From: Streptomyces sp. RerS4 | GTDB taxonomy: Bacteria > Actinomycetota > Actinomycetes > Streptomycetales > Streptomycetaceae | Reading direction: 5' to 3' | DNA length: 64,000 nt | Assembly (NCBI RefSeq): GCF_023515955.1 | Contig: NZ_CP097322.1 | Coordinates: forward strand, 6,682,501-6,746,500 | Part shown: positions 57,589 to 64,000 of the stretch, piece after piece | Position numbering within the stretch: the stretch's first letter is position 1 | How the letters are laid out: each line of letters starts with the position of its first letter | Notes under the pieces: model-generated | What the model saw: the letters and a program-made list of their open reading frames with translations, nothing else | Told to the model about the DNA's origin: nothing | The model's database searches: none | Made by a program: the position numbers and the translations under genes

Positions 57589-58284
57589 ATGGATTTCGTG
57601 AGGGAGGGCGTGGGCGGGGCGCTGCGCCGGCTGAGCGCCGTCGGGGGCTTCTTCGGCGCGGCGTACGGCCCCGACGAACCCGGTCCGGGCTATCGGCCGC
57701 TGGACGCGCTCTACGGGGAGGGGATCGCGTCCTACGTCGCCGAGGTGGGGCGGCGCATCGGCAGCGGGCCCGACCGGGTCGCCGCCTCGACCGCGCAGTT
57801 CGGGATCGCGGCGCGGCTGTGGTCGCTGGGCCTGGGCTGCGCGGCCCTCGCCGACCGGGTCCCGGACCTGGCCGTCGACCGCGTCCGGTGGCGGCTGTCC
57901 GAGGCGGGCTCGCTGGAGCTGTGGCTCCCCGACCCCGGACCGGGGCTGCCCGCCGAGGCCCTCGGGGCGAGCGTCCTCGGGAACCTGGCCGTCCTGGAGA
58001 CGCGGCTCGGCGCCGGGTACGGGGTCTCCCCGCGGGTCCTGCGCGGCAACGCCGCCTCGGCCGTGGTCGGAGCCCTGCGCGTGCTGCTCGACCGGTTCCC
58101 CGCCGAGCGGGCCGTGACCCTGGCGGCCGATCTGCTGTCCGAGGGCGGACCCCTCGCGGGCACCGGCACCTTCGTCCACGAGGAGGGGCTCGGGGTGGCC
58201 TTCGTACGGCGCAGCTGCTGCCTGTACTACCGGGTGCCGGGCGGCGGATTCTGCGGGGACTGCGTGCTGCGGACGAGGCGATAG
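57589..58284 (+). CDS. FhuF-like (2Fe-2S)-binding protein
   Basis: A 231-residue protein with the C-terminal Cys cluster CCLYYRVPGGGFCGDC, the four-Cys arrangement of ferric-siderophore reductases of the FhuF family, which carry a 2Fe-2S centre. The upstream region is the usual loosely conserved helical domain (GEGIASYVAEVGRRIGSGPD, RVAASTAQFGIAARLWSLGL, SCAALADRVPDLA-like). FhuF proteins release iron from siderophores in the cytoplasm. No siderophore genes are nearby. The gene starts at ATG 57589. A strong hairpin follows at its stop codon. Confidence 0.82.
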   Translation: MDFVREGVGGALRRLSAVGGFFGAAYGPDEPGPGYRPLDALYGEGIASYVAEVGRRIGSGPDRVAASTAQFGIAARLWSLGLGCAALADRVPDLAVDRVRWRLSEAGSLELWLPDPGPGLPAEALGASVLGNLAVLETRLGAGYGVSPRVLRGNAASAVVGALRVLLDRFPAERAVTLAADLLSEGGPLAGTGTFVHEEGLGVAFVRRSCCLYYRVPGGGFCGDCVLRTRR

Positions 58285-58323
58285 GGCCCCCGGGGAGCGG
58301 TGCTACCACTCCCCGAGGGCCCC
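58284..58323. terminator. Bidirectional hairpin terminator after the FhuF-like gene
   Basis: GGGCCC-CCGGGGAG-CGGTG pairs with CAC-TCCCCG-AGGGCCC around CTAC, with few mismatches. It begins at the last base of the FhuF-like stop codon and precedes the convergent protease gene. Confidence 0.65.
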
Positions 58324-58330
58324 GGTGGTG

Positions 58331-58357
58331 CTGTCGGTCCTGTCGGTCCTGTCGGTC
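58331..58357. repeat. Three tandem 9-bp repeats
   Basis: CTGTCGGTC is repeated three times without gaps (58331-58339, 58340-58348, 58349-58357), directly before the protease stop codon. The array is in the 3' untranslated DNA of the protease gene and could be a slippage product. Confidence 0.85.
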
Positions 58358-60172
58358 CTAGAAGGTCAGGTTCCAGGAGTCGATCTTGCCCGTGTCGCCG
58401 CCCGCGTTGTCGTTCACGCGCAGCTTCCAGGTGCCGTTCGCCACCTCGGAGGAGGCGTTGACCGTGTAGGTCTGGTTGATGTTGTCCGCGCTGCCGCCCG
58501 CCCGGTTGTGGACCGTGTAGACGGAGCCGTCCGGGGCGATGAGGTCGACCTTCAGGTCACCGATGTAGGTGTGCACGACGTTCACGCCCACCTTCAGGGT
58601 CGCCGGCGCGTTGCCGGTCACCCCGCTGACGGTGATCGCGCTCTCCACGGTGGTGTTGTCGCCGATGGCGACGTCACCGAGGTTCTCGAAGTACTTGCCG
58701 GGCGGCGGGGTGCTGCCGACGGCCTTCAGCGCGTCGACCTGGCCCTCGCCGAAGAAGCCGTTCTTCGCCGTGGTGCCCTTGCACCGGCTGTCCGACGGGC
58801 AGGCCACGTCGTTGGCCTGGACGGCCAGCTTGTCGCGCAGCTGCGCCGGGGTGATGCCCGGGTTGGTGCTCGCCAGCAGCGCGGCCACACCGGCCACGTG
58901 CGGAGAGGCCATCGAGGTACCGCTCATGCTGCCGTACTTGCCGCCCGGCAGGGTGCTGTAGATGCCGGTCGCGTCGCCGCCGGGAGCCGTGACGTCGACG
59001 ACGTTCAGGCCGTAGTTGGAGTACGAGGCCTTCGCGGTGGTGCCCATCGCCGAGACCGTGACCACGCCCGGGAGTTCGGTCGGGATGTCCAGGCAGGCGT
59101 TGGTGATGGTGCGGGTGACCGGGGTCGAGTCGTTCGGGCTCTCGGTGTCGGTGGTCTTGTTGGCCAGGTCCAGGTTGGAGTTGCCGGCCGCCGCGACCTG
59201 GAGCGAGCCCTTGGCCTCCGCGTACTCCTGGGCGCGCTTGACGCCCTCGATGATCGCGGCCTGGTCGGCGTTGTCCGGGCAGTTGAACTGCCACGGGTCG
59301 GTGTAGTAGCTGTTGTTGGTGACCTTGAAGCCGTGGTCACCGGCCCACATGAAGCCGCAGACGGTGTTCTCGGCGAAGAAGAGCGAGGAGCCGGGCTCCG
59401 CGATGCGCACCGAGGAGATCTTCACGCTCGGGGCGACGCCGATGACGCCCTTGCCGTTCTTGGCGGCCGCCACCGTGCCGGCCACGTGCGTGCCGTGGGT
59501 GCCGACGTCCCGCCAGGCGCCGGCGCGGGTGTCCGCCTTGCCGTAGGCGCAGGAGGCGGAGTCCGCCGCGTTGAAGTTCGGCGCCAGGTCCTGGTGCTGG
59601 TCGTCGACACCGGTGTCCAGGATGCCGACCTTGACGGTGGCGGAGCCGGTGGTCACGGCCCAGGCCTGGTCGGCCTTGATCTGGGTCATGTCGGCGCGGA
59701 CCGGCTCGCCGGCCGGGGTGGTGGACTGCGCCGGGTTGGCGGGCAGTGCCGGGTTGTAGGCGTCCGCCGGCACGTCCGAGGTGCGGGTGGCGCCGACCTG
59801 CTGGACGCCGCTGACGCCGCGCATGGTGGCGGCGAACGTGCCGGAGGCCGAGTGGGCGACGATCACGCCGATCGCGTCGTAGGACGCGAAGACGGAGCCG
59901 CCGTTGGCGGCGACGGCGGCACGGACCGCCGAGGTGTCACCGGGCGTGGTGATCACGAAGTAGGCACGGGTGCCGGCAACCCAGGTCGCACTCTGGGAAG
60001 TCGGGGCCGCGGCCTGGGGCGCTGCCGCGGCCGCCGGGGCGGAGGCGGAGCCGGACGGGGAGACGGGATCGGTGCCGGCGAGCGCGGTGGGAGCGCCGAA
60101 GGTGAGGGCGGCGCCGAGAGCGGCGGCCAGCACCATGGCACGTCGAGGTCGGCTGGATATGTGGGGTATCAA
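58358..60172 (-). CDS. Secreted subtilisin-like S8 protease with C-terminal P-domain
   Basis: A 604-residue secreted serine protease. The signal peptide and an I9-like propeptide (TRAYFVITTPGDTSAVRAAV) precede the S8 catalytic domain: Asp in VGILDTGVDDQHQDLAPNFN, His in VGTHGTHVAGTVAA, Ser in GSMSGTSMASPHVAGVAALL. A proprotein-convertase P-domain ends the chain (ENLGDVAIGDNTTVESAITV, DGSVYTVHNRAGG, WKLRVNDNAGGDTGKIDSWN). The start is a TTG at 60172: it has GGAGG at 7-base spacing, and gives an Arg-rich n-region before the hydrophobic core. An internal Met (at MVLAAALGAALTFG) is the alternative. Confidence 0.92.
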   Translation of the reverse strand: MIPHISSRPRRAMVLAAALGAALTFGAPTALAGTDPVSPSGSASAPAAAAAPQAAAPTSQSATWVAGTRAYFVITTPGDTSAVRAAVAANGGSVFASYDAIGVIVAHSASGTFAATMRGVSGVQQVGATRTSDVPADAYNPALPANPAQSTTPAGEPVRADMTQIKADQAWAVTTGSATVKVGILDTGVDDQHQDLAPNFNAADSASCAYGKADTRAGAWRDVGTHGTHVAGTVAAAKNGKGVIGVAPSVKISSVRIAEPGSSLFFAENTVCGFMWAGDHGFKVTNNSYYTDPWQFNCPDNADQAAIIEGVKRAQEYAEAKGSLQVAAAGNSNLDLANKTTDTESPNDSTPVTRTITNACLDIPTELPGVVTVSAMGTTAKASYSNYGLNVVDVTAPGGDATGIYSTLPGGKYGSMSGTSMASPHVAGVAALLASTNPGITPAQLRDKLAVQANDVACPSDSRCKGTTAKNGFFGEGQVDALKAVGSTPPPGKYFENLGDVAIGDNTTVESAITVSGVTGNAPATLKVGVNVVHTYIGDLKVDLIAPDGSVYTVHNRAGGSADNINQTYTVNASSEVANGTWKLRVNDNAGGDTGKIDSWNLTF

Positions 60173-60475
60173 TGCGTCCTCCGATGACCCGACATGGGCT
60201 GGTGGCCCCTACCGGGTCGTACGAAACGAGTGGTGGACGCAAGATGTCAGACCTCCGGCCCCGGAGGGAAGTACCTTTTGGAGCGGACGACTTACGGACC
60301 CGCCGGCCGAAAACCGCCCCCCTGGCGATGTGTCGGCCGATTCCGCCACCTTCGCCGGACTTGCCCCTCTCGGGGGGCTCTCGGGGGTTGTCGGGGCGCG
60401 GCGTTCGGGGGTGGGGCCGACCGGGTGGGGCACCGTGGGGGCGAGCCCTGCCCGGCCGGCTCCGTGAGGGGTGGC
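60173..60475. other. Intergenic region between the S8 protease and DctA genes
   Basis: Both flanking genes are on the minus strand, so this 303-base stretch holds the end of the dctA transcript and the protease promoter. The right half is G-rich on the plus strand (runs of GGGG at about 60375-60450). No gene, clear terminator or promoter boxes can be supported. GGAGG for the protease TTG start is at 60180-60184. Confidence 0.5.
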
Positions 60476-61855
60476 CTACGCGGGCACCCCGTCCTTGGTG
60501 CCGGCCGTCGGGCCGGGTACGGGGCTGCGGTCCTCGTCCGGCCGGGTGGTCGGCGCGTCGCCGTGGCCGTCGTCCACGAGCGTCGCCTCGTCGAACGGGA
60601 GGCGTCCGGCGAGGACTTCGCCGGCCCGCTCCCGGTCGAACTCCTTCGTCCACGTCCCGATCAGGACGGTGGCGACCGCGTTGCCCGCGAAGTTCGTCAG
60701 GGCCCGCGCCTCGCTCATGAAGCGGTCGATGCCCACGATCAGACCGACCCCGTCGACCAGTTCGGGGCGGTGCGTCTGCAGACCGCCGGCCAGGGTGGCC
60801 AGGCCCGCCCCGGTGACGCCGGCCGCGCCCTTGGAGGCCACGATCATGAACAGCAGCAGCGAGATCTGCTCGCCCAGGGCCAGCGGCGTGCCCATGGCCT
60901 CGGCGACGAAGAGCGAGGACATCGTGAGGTAGATGGCCGTGCCGTCCAGGTTGAACGAGTAACCCGTCGGCACGGTGATGCCGGTGACCGGCCGGGAGAC
61001 GCCGAGGTGCTCCATCTTCGCGATCAGCCGGGGCAGGGCCGACTCCGAGGAGGACGTCGACAGGATCAGCAGGAACTCGCGGCCCAGGTACCGCAGCAGG
61101 GAGAAGACGTTGATGCCCGTGCACAGCCGCAGCAGCGTGCCCAGCACCACGAAGACGAAGAGCACGCAGGTCGCGTAGAAGCCGATCATGATGACGGCGA
61201 GGGACTTCAGCGCGTCGATGCCGGTCGCCCCGACCACCGCCGCGATGGCGCCGAAGGCGCCCACCGGCGCCGCCCACATGATCATCGCCAGGACCCGGAA
61301 CACCAGCTTCTGCACGTGCCCGATCCCGCGCAGCACCGGCTCGCCCGCGGCCCCCATGGCCTGGAGTGCGAATCCGCACAGCAGCGCCACCAGCAGGGTC
61401 TGGAGCACCTGGCCGCCGGTGAAGGCCGACACCAGCGTGGTCGGGATGATGCCCAGGAGGAATTCCGGGGTGCTCTGCGCCCCGCCCGCCTTGGCCTGCG
61501 CCTCGCCGGCGTGGCGCGCGGCCTCCGTCAGGTGCAGTCCGCTGCCGGGCTCCAGCAGGTTGCCGACCAGCAGGCCGATGGCCAGCGCCGCCGTGGACAT
61601 CACCATGAAGTACCCGAGGGCCAGCCCGCCCACCGCGCCGACCTTGGCGGCCTTGCGCACCGACCCGATCCCCAGCACGATCGTGCAGAAGATCACCGGG
61701 GAGATCATCATCTTGATGAGGTTGACGAAGCCCGTGCCGAGCGGCTTCAGCTCCACGGCCACGCCGGGCGCGGCGAAGCCCACGACGATGCCGAGCAGCA
61801 CCGCGGCGATCACCGCGATGTAGAGATAGTGGGTTCTGTCGCGTCTGGCGGCCAC
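60476..61855 (-). CDS. DctA-family dicarboxylate/amino acid:cation symporter
   Basis: A 459-residue DAACS-family transporter for C4-dicarboxylates or acidic amino acids driven by sodium or proton gradients. Helix 1 is YLYIAVIAAVLLGIVVGFAA; the serine-rich hairpin loop reads LILSTSSSESALPRLIAKME; and helix 7/8 includes GITVPTGYSFNLDGTAIYLT with the NxDGT binding motif. The second hairpin is ASKGAAGVTGAGLATLAGGL. The start is GTG 61853-61855, preceded by CAGGAGG. It is divergent from a CitA/DcuS-type kinase, the usual regulator of dicarboxylate carriers, so this is the likely target of that system. Confidence 0.92.
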   Translation of the reverse strand: MAARRDRTHYLYIAVIAAVLLGIVVGFAAPGVAVELKPLGTGFVNLIKMMISPVIFCTIVLGIGSVRKAAKVGAVGGLALGYFMVMSTAALAIGLLVGNLLEPGSGLHLTEAARHAGEAQAKAGGAQSTPEFLLGIIPTTLVSAFTGGQVLQTLLVALLCGFALQAMGAAGEPVLRGIGHVQKLVFRVLAMIMWAAPVGAFGAIAAVVGATGIDALKSLAVIMIGFYATCVLFVFVVLGTLLRLCTGINVFSLLRYLGREFLLILSTSSSESALPRLIAKMEHLGVSRPVTGITVPTGYSFNLDGTAIYLTMSSLFVAEAMGTPLALGEQISLLLFMIVASKGAAGVTGAGLATLAGGLQTHRPELVDGVGLIVGIDRFMSEARALTNFAGNAVATVLIGTWTKEFDRERAGEVLAGRLPFDEATLVDDGHGDAPTTRPDEDRSPVPGPTAGTKDGVPA

Positions 61856-61864
61856 GTCGCCTCC

Positions 61865-61899
61865 TGGGTGGTGAATGTGTTCCGGGAGACCATCACCCA
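61865..61899. promoter_or_regulatory. Imperfect dyad in the dctA/kinase divergent promoter
   Basis: TGGGTGGTGA (61865-61874) and CCATCACCCA (61890-61899) are inverted repeats matching at 8 of 10 positions with a 15-base spacer. They lie just 10 bases from the dctA start, in the 105 bases between the divergent genes, where the response regulator should bind. Confidence 0.45.
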
Positions 61900-61960
61900 G
61901 CATGTGACGCCGGTCACCCTTGCGTTCATTGAGTTCACGCCCCGGTGCACACTGAACGCC

Positions 61961-63640
61961 ATGCTCCGTTTCCCCAGGCCACCCCGCAGTCTCGCCGGCC
62001 AGCTCTTCGCGATGCACGTGCTGCTCGTCGCGGTCGTCCTCGCGGGCTGCGCGGTCTTCGCCTACGCGAGTGCCCGGGGTCAGGCCGAGGACGCGGCCCG
62101 GCGGCAGGCCGGGGCCGTGGCGCGGGCCGTCGCCGATTCGCCGTCCGTACGGGACGCCGTACTCGGCGCCTCCGCCACCGGGGGCGGCGACCCGTCGGCC
62201 GCGCTCCAGCCGTACGCGGAACGGGTCCGCTCCCACACCGGCGTGGACTTCGTGACGATCATGGCTCCCGACGGCCGGCGCTGGACCCACCCCGACCCCC
62301 GCCGCATCGGCGAGCACTACCTCGGCAACACCGCCCGCGCCCTGGGCGGCGAGACCTTCGGCGAGACCTACACCGGCACCCTCGGCCCCTCGATCCGCGT
62401 GATCACCCCGCTGGTCGCGCCGGACGGCCGCATCGTCGGCCTGGTCAGCGCCGGGATCACCGTCCGCGTCGTCAGCGACCGGCTGGCGGCGCAGCTCACG
62501 ATGCTCGCCTGGGTGGCGGGCGGCGCACTGGCGCTCGGCGGCGCGGGAACGTACGTCATCAACGCCCGGCTGCGCCGCCACACCCACGGCATGAACGCCG
62601 CCGAGCTGAGCCGGATGTACGACTACCACCAGGCGGCCCTGCACGGGGTCCGGGAAGGGCTGCTGATGCTCGACGGCCATCGCAGGATCACCCTCGTCAA
62701 CGACGCGGGACGCGAACTGCTGGGCCTGCGCGGGGAGATCACCGGAACGCCCGTGGCCGACCTCGGCCTGCCCGCCCCGCTCACCGGGGCCCTGCTCGCC
62801 GACCGGCCCCGGGTGGACGAGGTGCACCTGACGGCGGATCGGGTGCTCGTCGTCAACAGCTCACCCGTCGCCGGCGGTGGCCGCCGCGGCACCGTGGTCA
62901 CCCTGCGCGACCATACCGAACTCCAGGCGCTGGCCGGTGAGTTGGATCACGAGCGGGGATTCACCCAGGCCCTGCGCTCGCAGGCGCACGAGGCCGCGAA
63001 CCGGCTGCACACGGTGGTCTCCCTCATCGAACTGGGCCGCGCCGAGGAGGCGGTGGAGTTCGCCACCGCCGAACTGGAGCTGGCCCAGGCGCTGACCGAC
63101 GAGGTGGTCACCGCCGTGGGCGAGCCGGTCCTCGTCGCCCTGCTCCTCGGCAAGGCGGCGCAGGCGCACGAGCGGGGCATCGAACTGTTCGTCGCCCAGG
63201 ACGGCGGCGCGGTCGACGGGGCGCTCGACGGCGCGGTGAACGGGGCGGTCGACGGCTCGGTCGAGCGGTCCGTCGAGGGCGCCGTCTACCGCGGGCAGCC
63301 CGACTTCCCGCCCGCCCGGGACCTCGTCACGGTGCTCGGCAACCTGATCGACAACGCCCTCGAGGCCCTGAGCGGCGTCCCGGGCGGGCGCGTCCGCGTC
63401 ACCGTCCGCCGCGACGGGCACGGGCTGCTGCTCCGCGTCGCGGACAACGGCCCTGGGCTGCCCGAGGGGGTGGACGTCTTCCGGCGCGGCTGGTCCGGCA
63501 AGGGGGAGGGGCGGGGCCTCGGCCTCGCCCTGGTCCGGCAGGTGACCGACCGGCACGGCGGCAGGGTGGACACGGCGCGGGCGCCTGAGGGCGGCGCGGA
63601 GTTCACCGTACGCCTGCCGCTCGCGGAGGCGGCCCGATGA
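61961..63640 (+). CDS. CitA/DcuS-family sensor histidine kinase
   Basis: A 559-residue membrane kinase for dicarboxylates. Helix 1 (about 14-34, FAMHVLLVAVVLAGCAVFAY) and helix 2 (about 180-200, AWVAGGALALGGAGTYV) flank a PASp sensor domain with DFVTIMAPDGRRWTHPDPRR and GPSIRVITPLVAPDGRIVGL. A cytoplasmic PAS follows, then the H box RSQAHEAANRLHTVVSLIEL and the HATPase domain (GNLIDNALEAL, ADNGPGLPEG, GRGLGLALVRQV). Unusually, a tetrapeptide repeat tract is inserted before the N box. The ATG at 61961 starts the coding pattern. The response regulator start overlaps its stop (ATGA). Confidence 0.92.
   Translation: MLRFPRPPRSLAGQLFAMHVLLVAVVLAGCAVFAYASARGQAEDAARRQAGAVARAVADSPSVRDAVLGASATGGGDPSAALQPYAERVRSHTGVDFVTIMAPDGRRWTHPDPRRIGEHYLGNTARALGGETFGETYTGTLGPSIRVITPLVAPDGRIVGLVSAGITVRVVSDRLAAQLTMLAWVAGGALALGGAGTYVINARLRRHTHGMNAAELSRMYDYHQAALHGVREGLLMLDGHRRITLVNDAGRELLGLRGEITGTPVADLGLPAPLTGALLADRPRVDEVHLTADRVLVVNSSPVAGGGRRGTVVTLRDHTELQALAGELDHERGFTQALRSQAHEAANRLHTVVSLIELGRAEEAVEFATAELELAQALTDEVVTAVGEPVLVALLLGKAAQAHERGIELFVAQDGGAVDGALDGAVNGAVDGSVERSVEGAVYRGQPDFPPARDLVTVLGNLIDNALEALSGVPGGRVRVTVRRDGHGLLLRVADNGPGLPEGVDVFRRGWSGKGEGRGLGLALVRQVTDRHGGRVDTARAPEGGAEFTVRLPLAEAAR
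63209..63286 (+). repeat. Tetrapeptide-coding 12-bp repeats inside the CitA-type kinase
   Basis: Six and a half 12-base units (63209-63286) encode AVDG-ALDG-AVNG-AVDG-SVER-SVEG-AV at residues 417-442, between the dimerisation helices and the N box of the ATPase domain. Relatives have only a short variable loop there, so this is probably a lineage-specific expansion by slippage. Confidence 0.8.
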
Positions 63641-64000
63641 GCGCCTCCCCGACGGGCGGGCAGCCGGTGCGCGTGCTGGTGGTCGAGGACGACCCCGTCG
63701 CCGCCGACGCGCACGCCCTCTACGTCGGCCGGGTGCCCGGCTTCACCGCCGTGGCCGCTGTCCACACCCTGGCCGAGGCCACCCGGGTCCTGGAGCGCAC
63801 CCGGATCGACCTGCTGCTGCTCGATCTCACCCTGCCCGACGGCAACGGGCTGCGTTTCGCGCGCGGACTGCGGGCCGCCGGGCACCCCGTCGACGTCATC
63901 GCGGTGACCTCGGCGCGCGACCTCGCGGTGGTCCGCGAGAGCGTCTCCCTGGGCGTCGTGCAGTACGTCCTTAAGCCCTTCGCCTTCCCCACCCTTCGCG
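63637..64000 (+). CDS. CitB/DcuR-family response regulator (partial)
   Basis: The N-terminal 121 residues of a response regulator whose gene continues beyond the window. The receiver domain has the acidic pair in VRVLVVEDDPVAAD, the phospho-acceptor Asp63 in LLLLDLTLPDGNG, the Thr/Ser of VIAVTSARDL and the Lys of VQYVLKPFAF. The alpha-4/5 pattern (VVRESVSLGVVQYVLKPFAF) is that of CitB/DcuR regulators. The C-terminal helix-turn-helix is not visible. Its ATG overlaps the kinase stop by 4 bases, so kinase and regulator are made together, with dctA as the likely target. Confidence 0.92.
   Translation, partial: MSASPTGGQPVRVLVVEDDPVAADAHALYVGRVPGFTAVAAVHTLAEATRVLERTRIDLLLLDLTLPDGNGLRFARGLRAAGHPVDVIAVTSARDLAVVRESVSLGVVQYVLKPFAFPTLR

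Noticed and set aside
1..64000. CRISPR arrays, tRNA or rRNA genes, integrase attachment sites
   Set aside because: I saw no regularly spaced repeats with unique spacers, no tRNA-like cloverleaf with conserved TTCGA arm, and no integrase gene. A tRNA scan program would settle the tRNA question.

Overview
The window is a stretch of high-GC actinobacterial chromosome, almost certainly Streptomyces. Nearly every coding frame has G or C at the third codon position and GTG starts are common. The gene content is typical of the genus: a chaplin, tyrosinase with its MelC1 caddie, an XRE/DUF397 pair, mycothiol chemistry, SigE-family sigma factor, DUF574 methyltransferase and LAxTG-type surface protein. 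I see no phage, plasmid, CRISPR, rRNA, tRNA or biosynthetic megasynthase genes. The only mobile element I can support is one MITE-like inverted repeat at about 34.4 kb.

Layout. 0-5.6 kb: an OmpR-type two-component system divergent from a PepSY-like membrane protein, then a PAS/GAF/SpoIIE phosphatase. 5.7-11.1 kb: a methyltransferase, an acyl-CoA synthetase, an AlkB dioxygenase behind a probable LexA box, a TDT transporter, a VOC protein and an NAD-binding protein. 11.2-13.9 kb: the most notable unit, a tight operon of a T4 Rnl1-like RNA ligase, a T4 Pnkp-like RNA kinase-phosphatase and a NYN (PIN-like) nuclease. 13.9-17.3 kb: a secreted SH3-like protein, a DUF397/XRE pair whose DUF397 gene carries the only TTA codon I noticed, a DUF574 methyltransferase and YbjQ.

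17.3-23.3 kb: an orphan gene fragment, a DMT exporter divergent from a frameshifted MocR regulator, a deazaflavin-oxidoreductase/hemerythrin fusion, a frame-broken LAHTG surface protein, and a SigE-family sigma factor with its membrane partner. 23.4-31.3 kb: MarR/MFS divergon, HbpS-like protein, GH20 lipoprotein, secreted endonuclease I, SMP-30-like protein, orphan solute-binding lipoprotein and TerD. 31.4-38.2 kb: TetR divergent from a PAP2/DMT pair with a double palindromic operator, a serine/glycine-repeat protein, the MITE, GlsB, a PNGase A-like amidase and a Ser/Thr kinase. 38.3-42.6 kb: a LysM/SLT wall hydrolase with a long leader and Crp-like site, a DapA-like/LysR divergon and mycothiol-dependent formaldehyde dehydrogenase. 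42.6-49.9 kb: PIG-L deacetylase and acyl-CoA catabolism genes (enoyl-CoA hydratase, DECR-type SDR, quinone oxidoreductase, paired acyl-CoA dehydrogenases) with two palindromic operator candidates. 50-64 kb: melC1-melC2, a chaplin, esterases, an FhuF-like Fe-S protein, a secreted S8 protease with P-domain, and a DctA transporter divergent from a CitA/CitB-type two-component system cut by the window end.

Many units are divergent regulator/target pairs whose intergenic DNA holds recognisable dyads. These predicted sites (OmpR repeats, LexA box, LysR T-N11-A dyad, TetR double palindrome, Crp-like site, acyl-CoA operators) are read by eye and untested.
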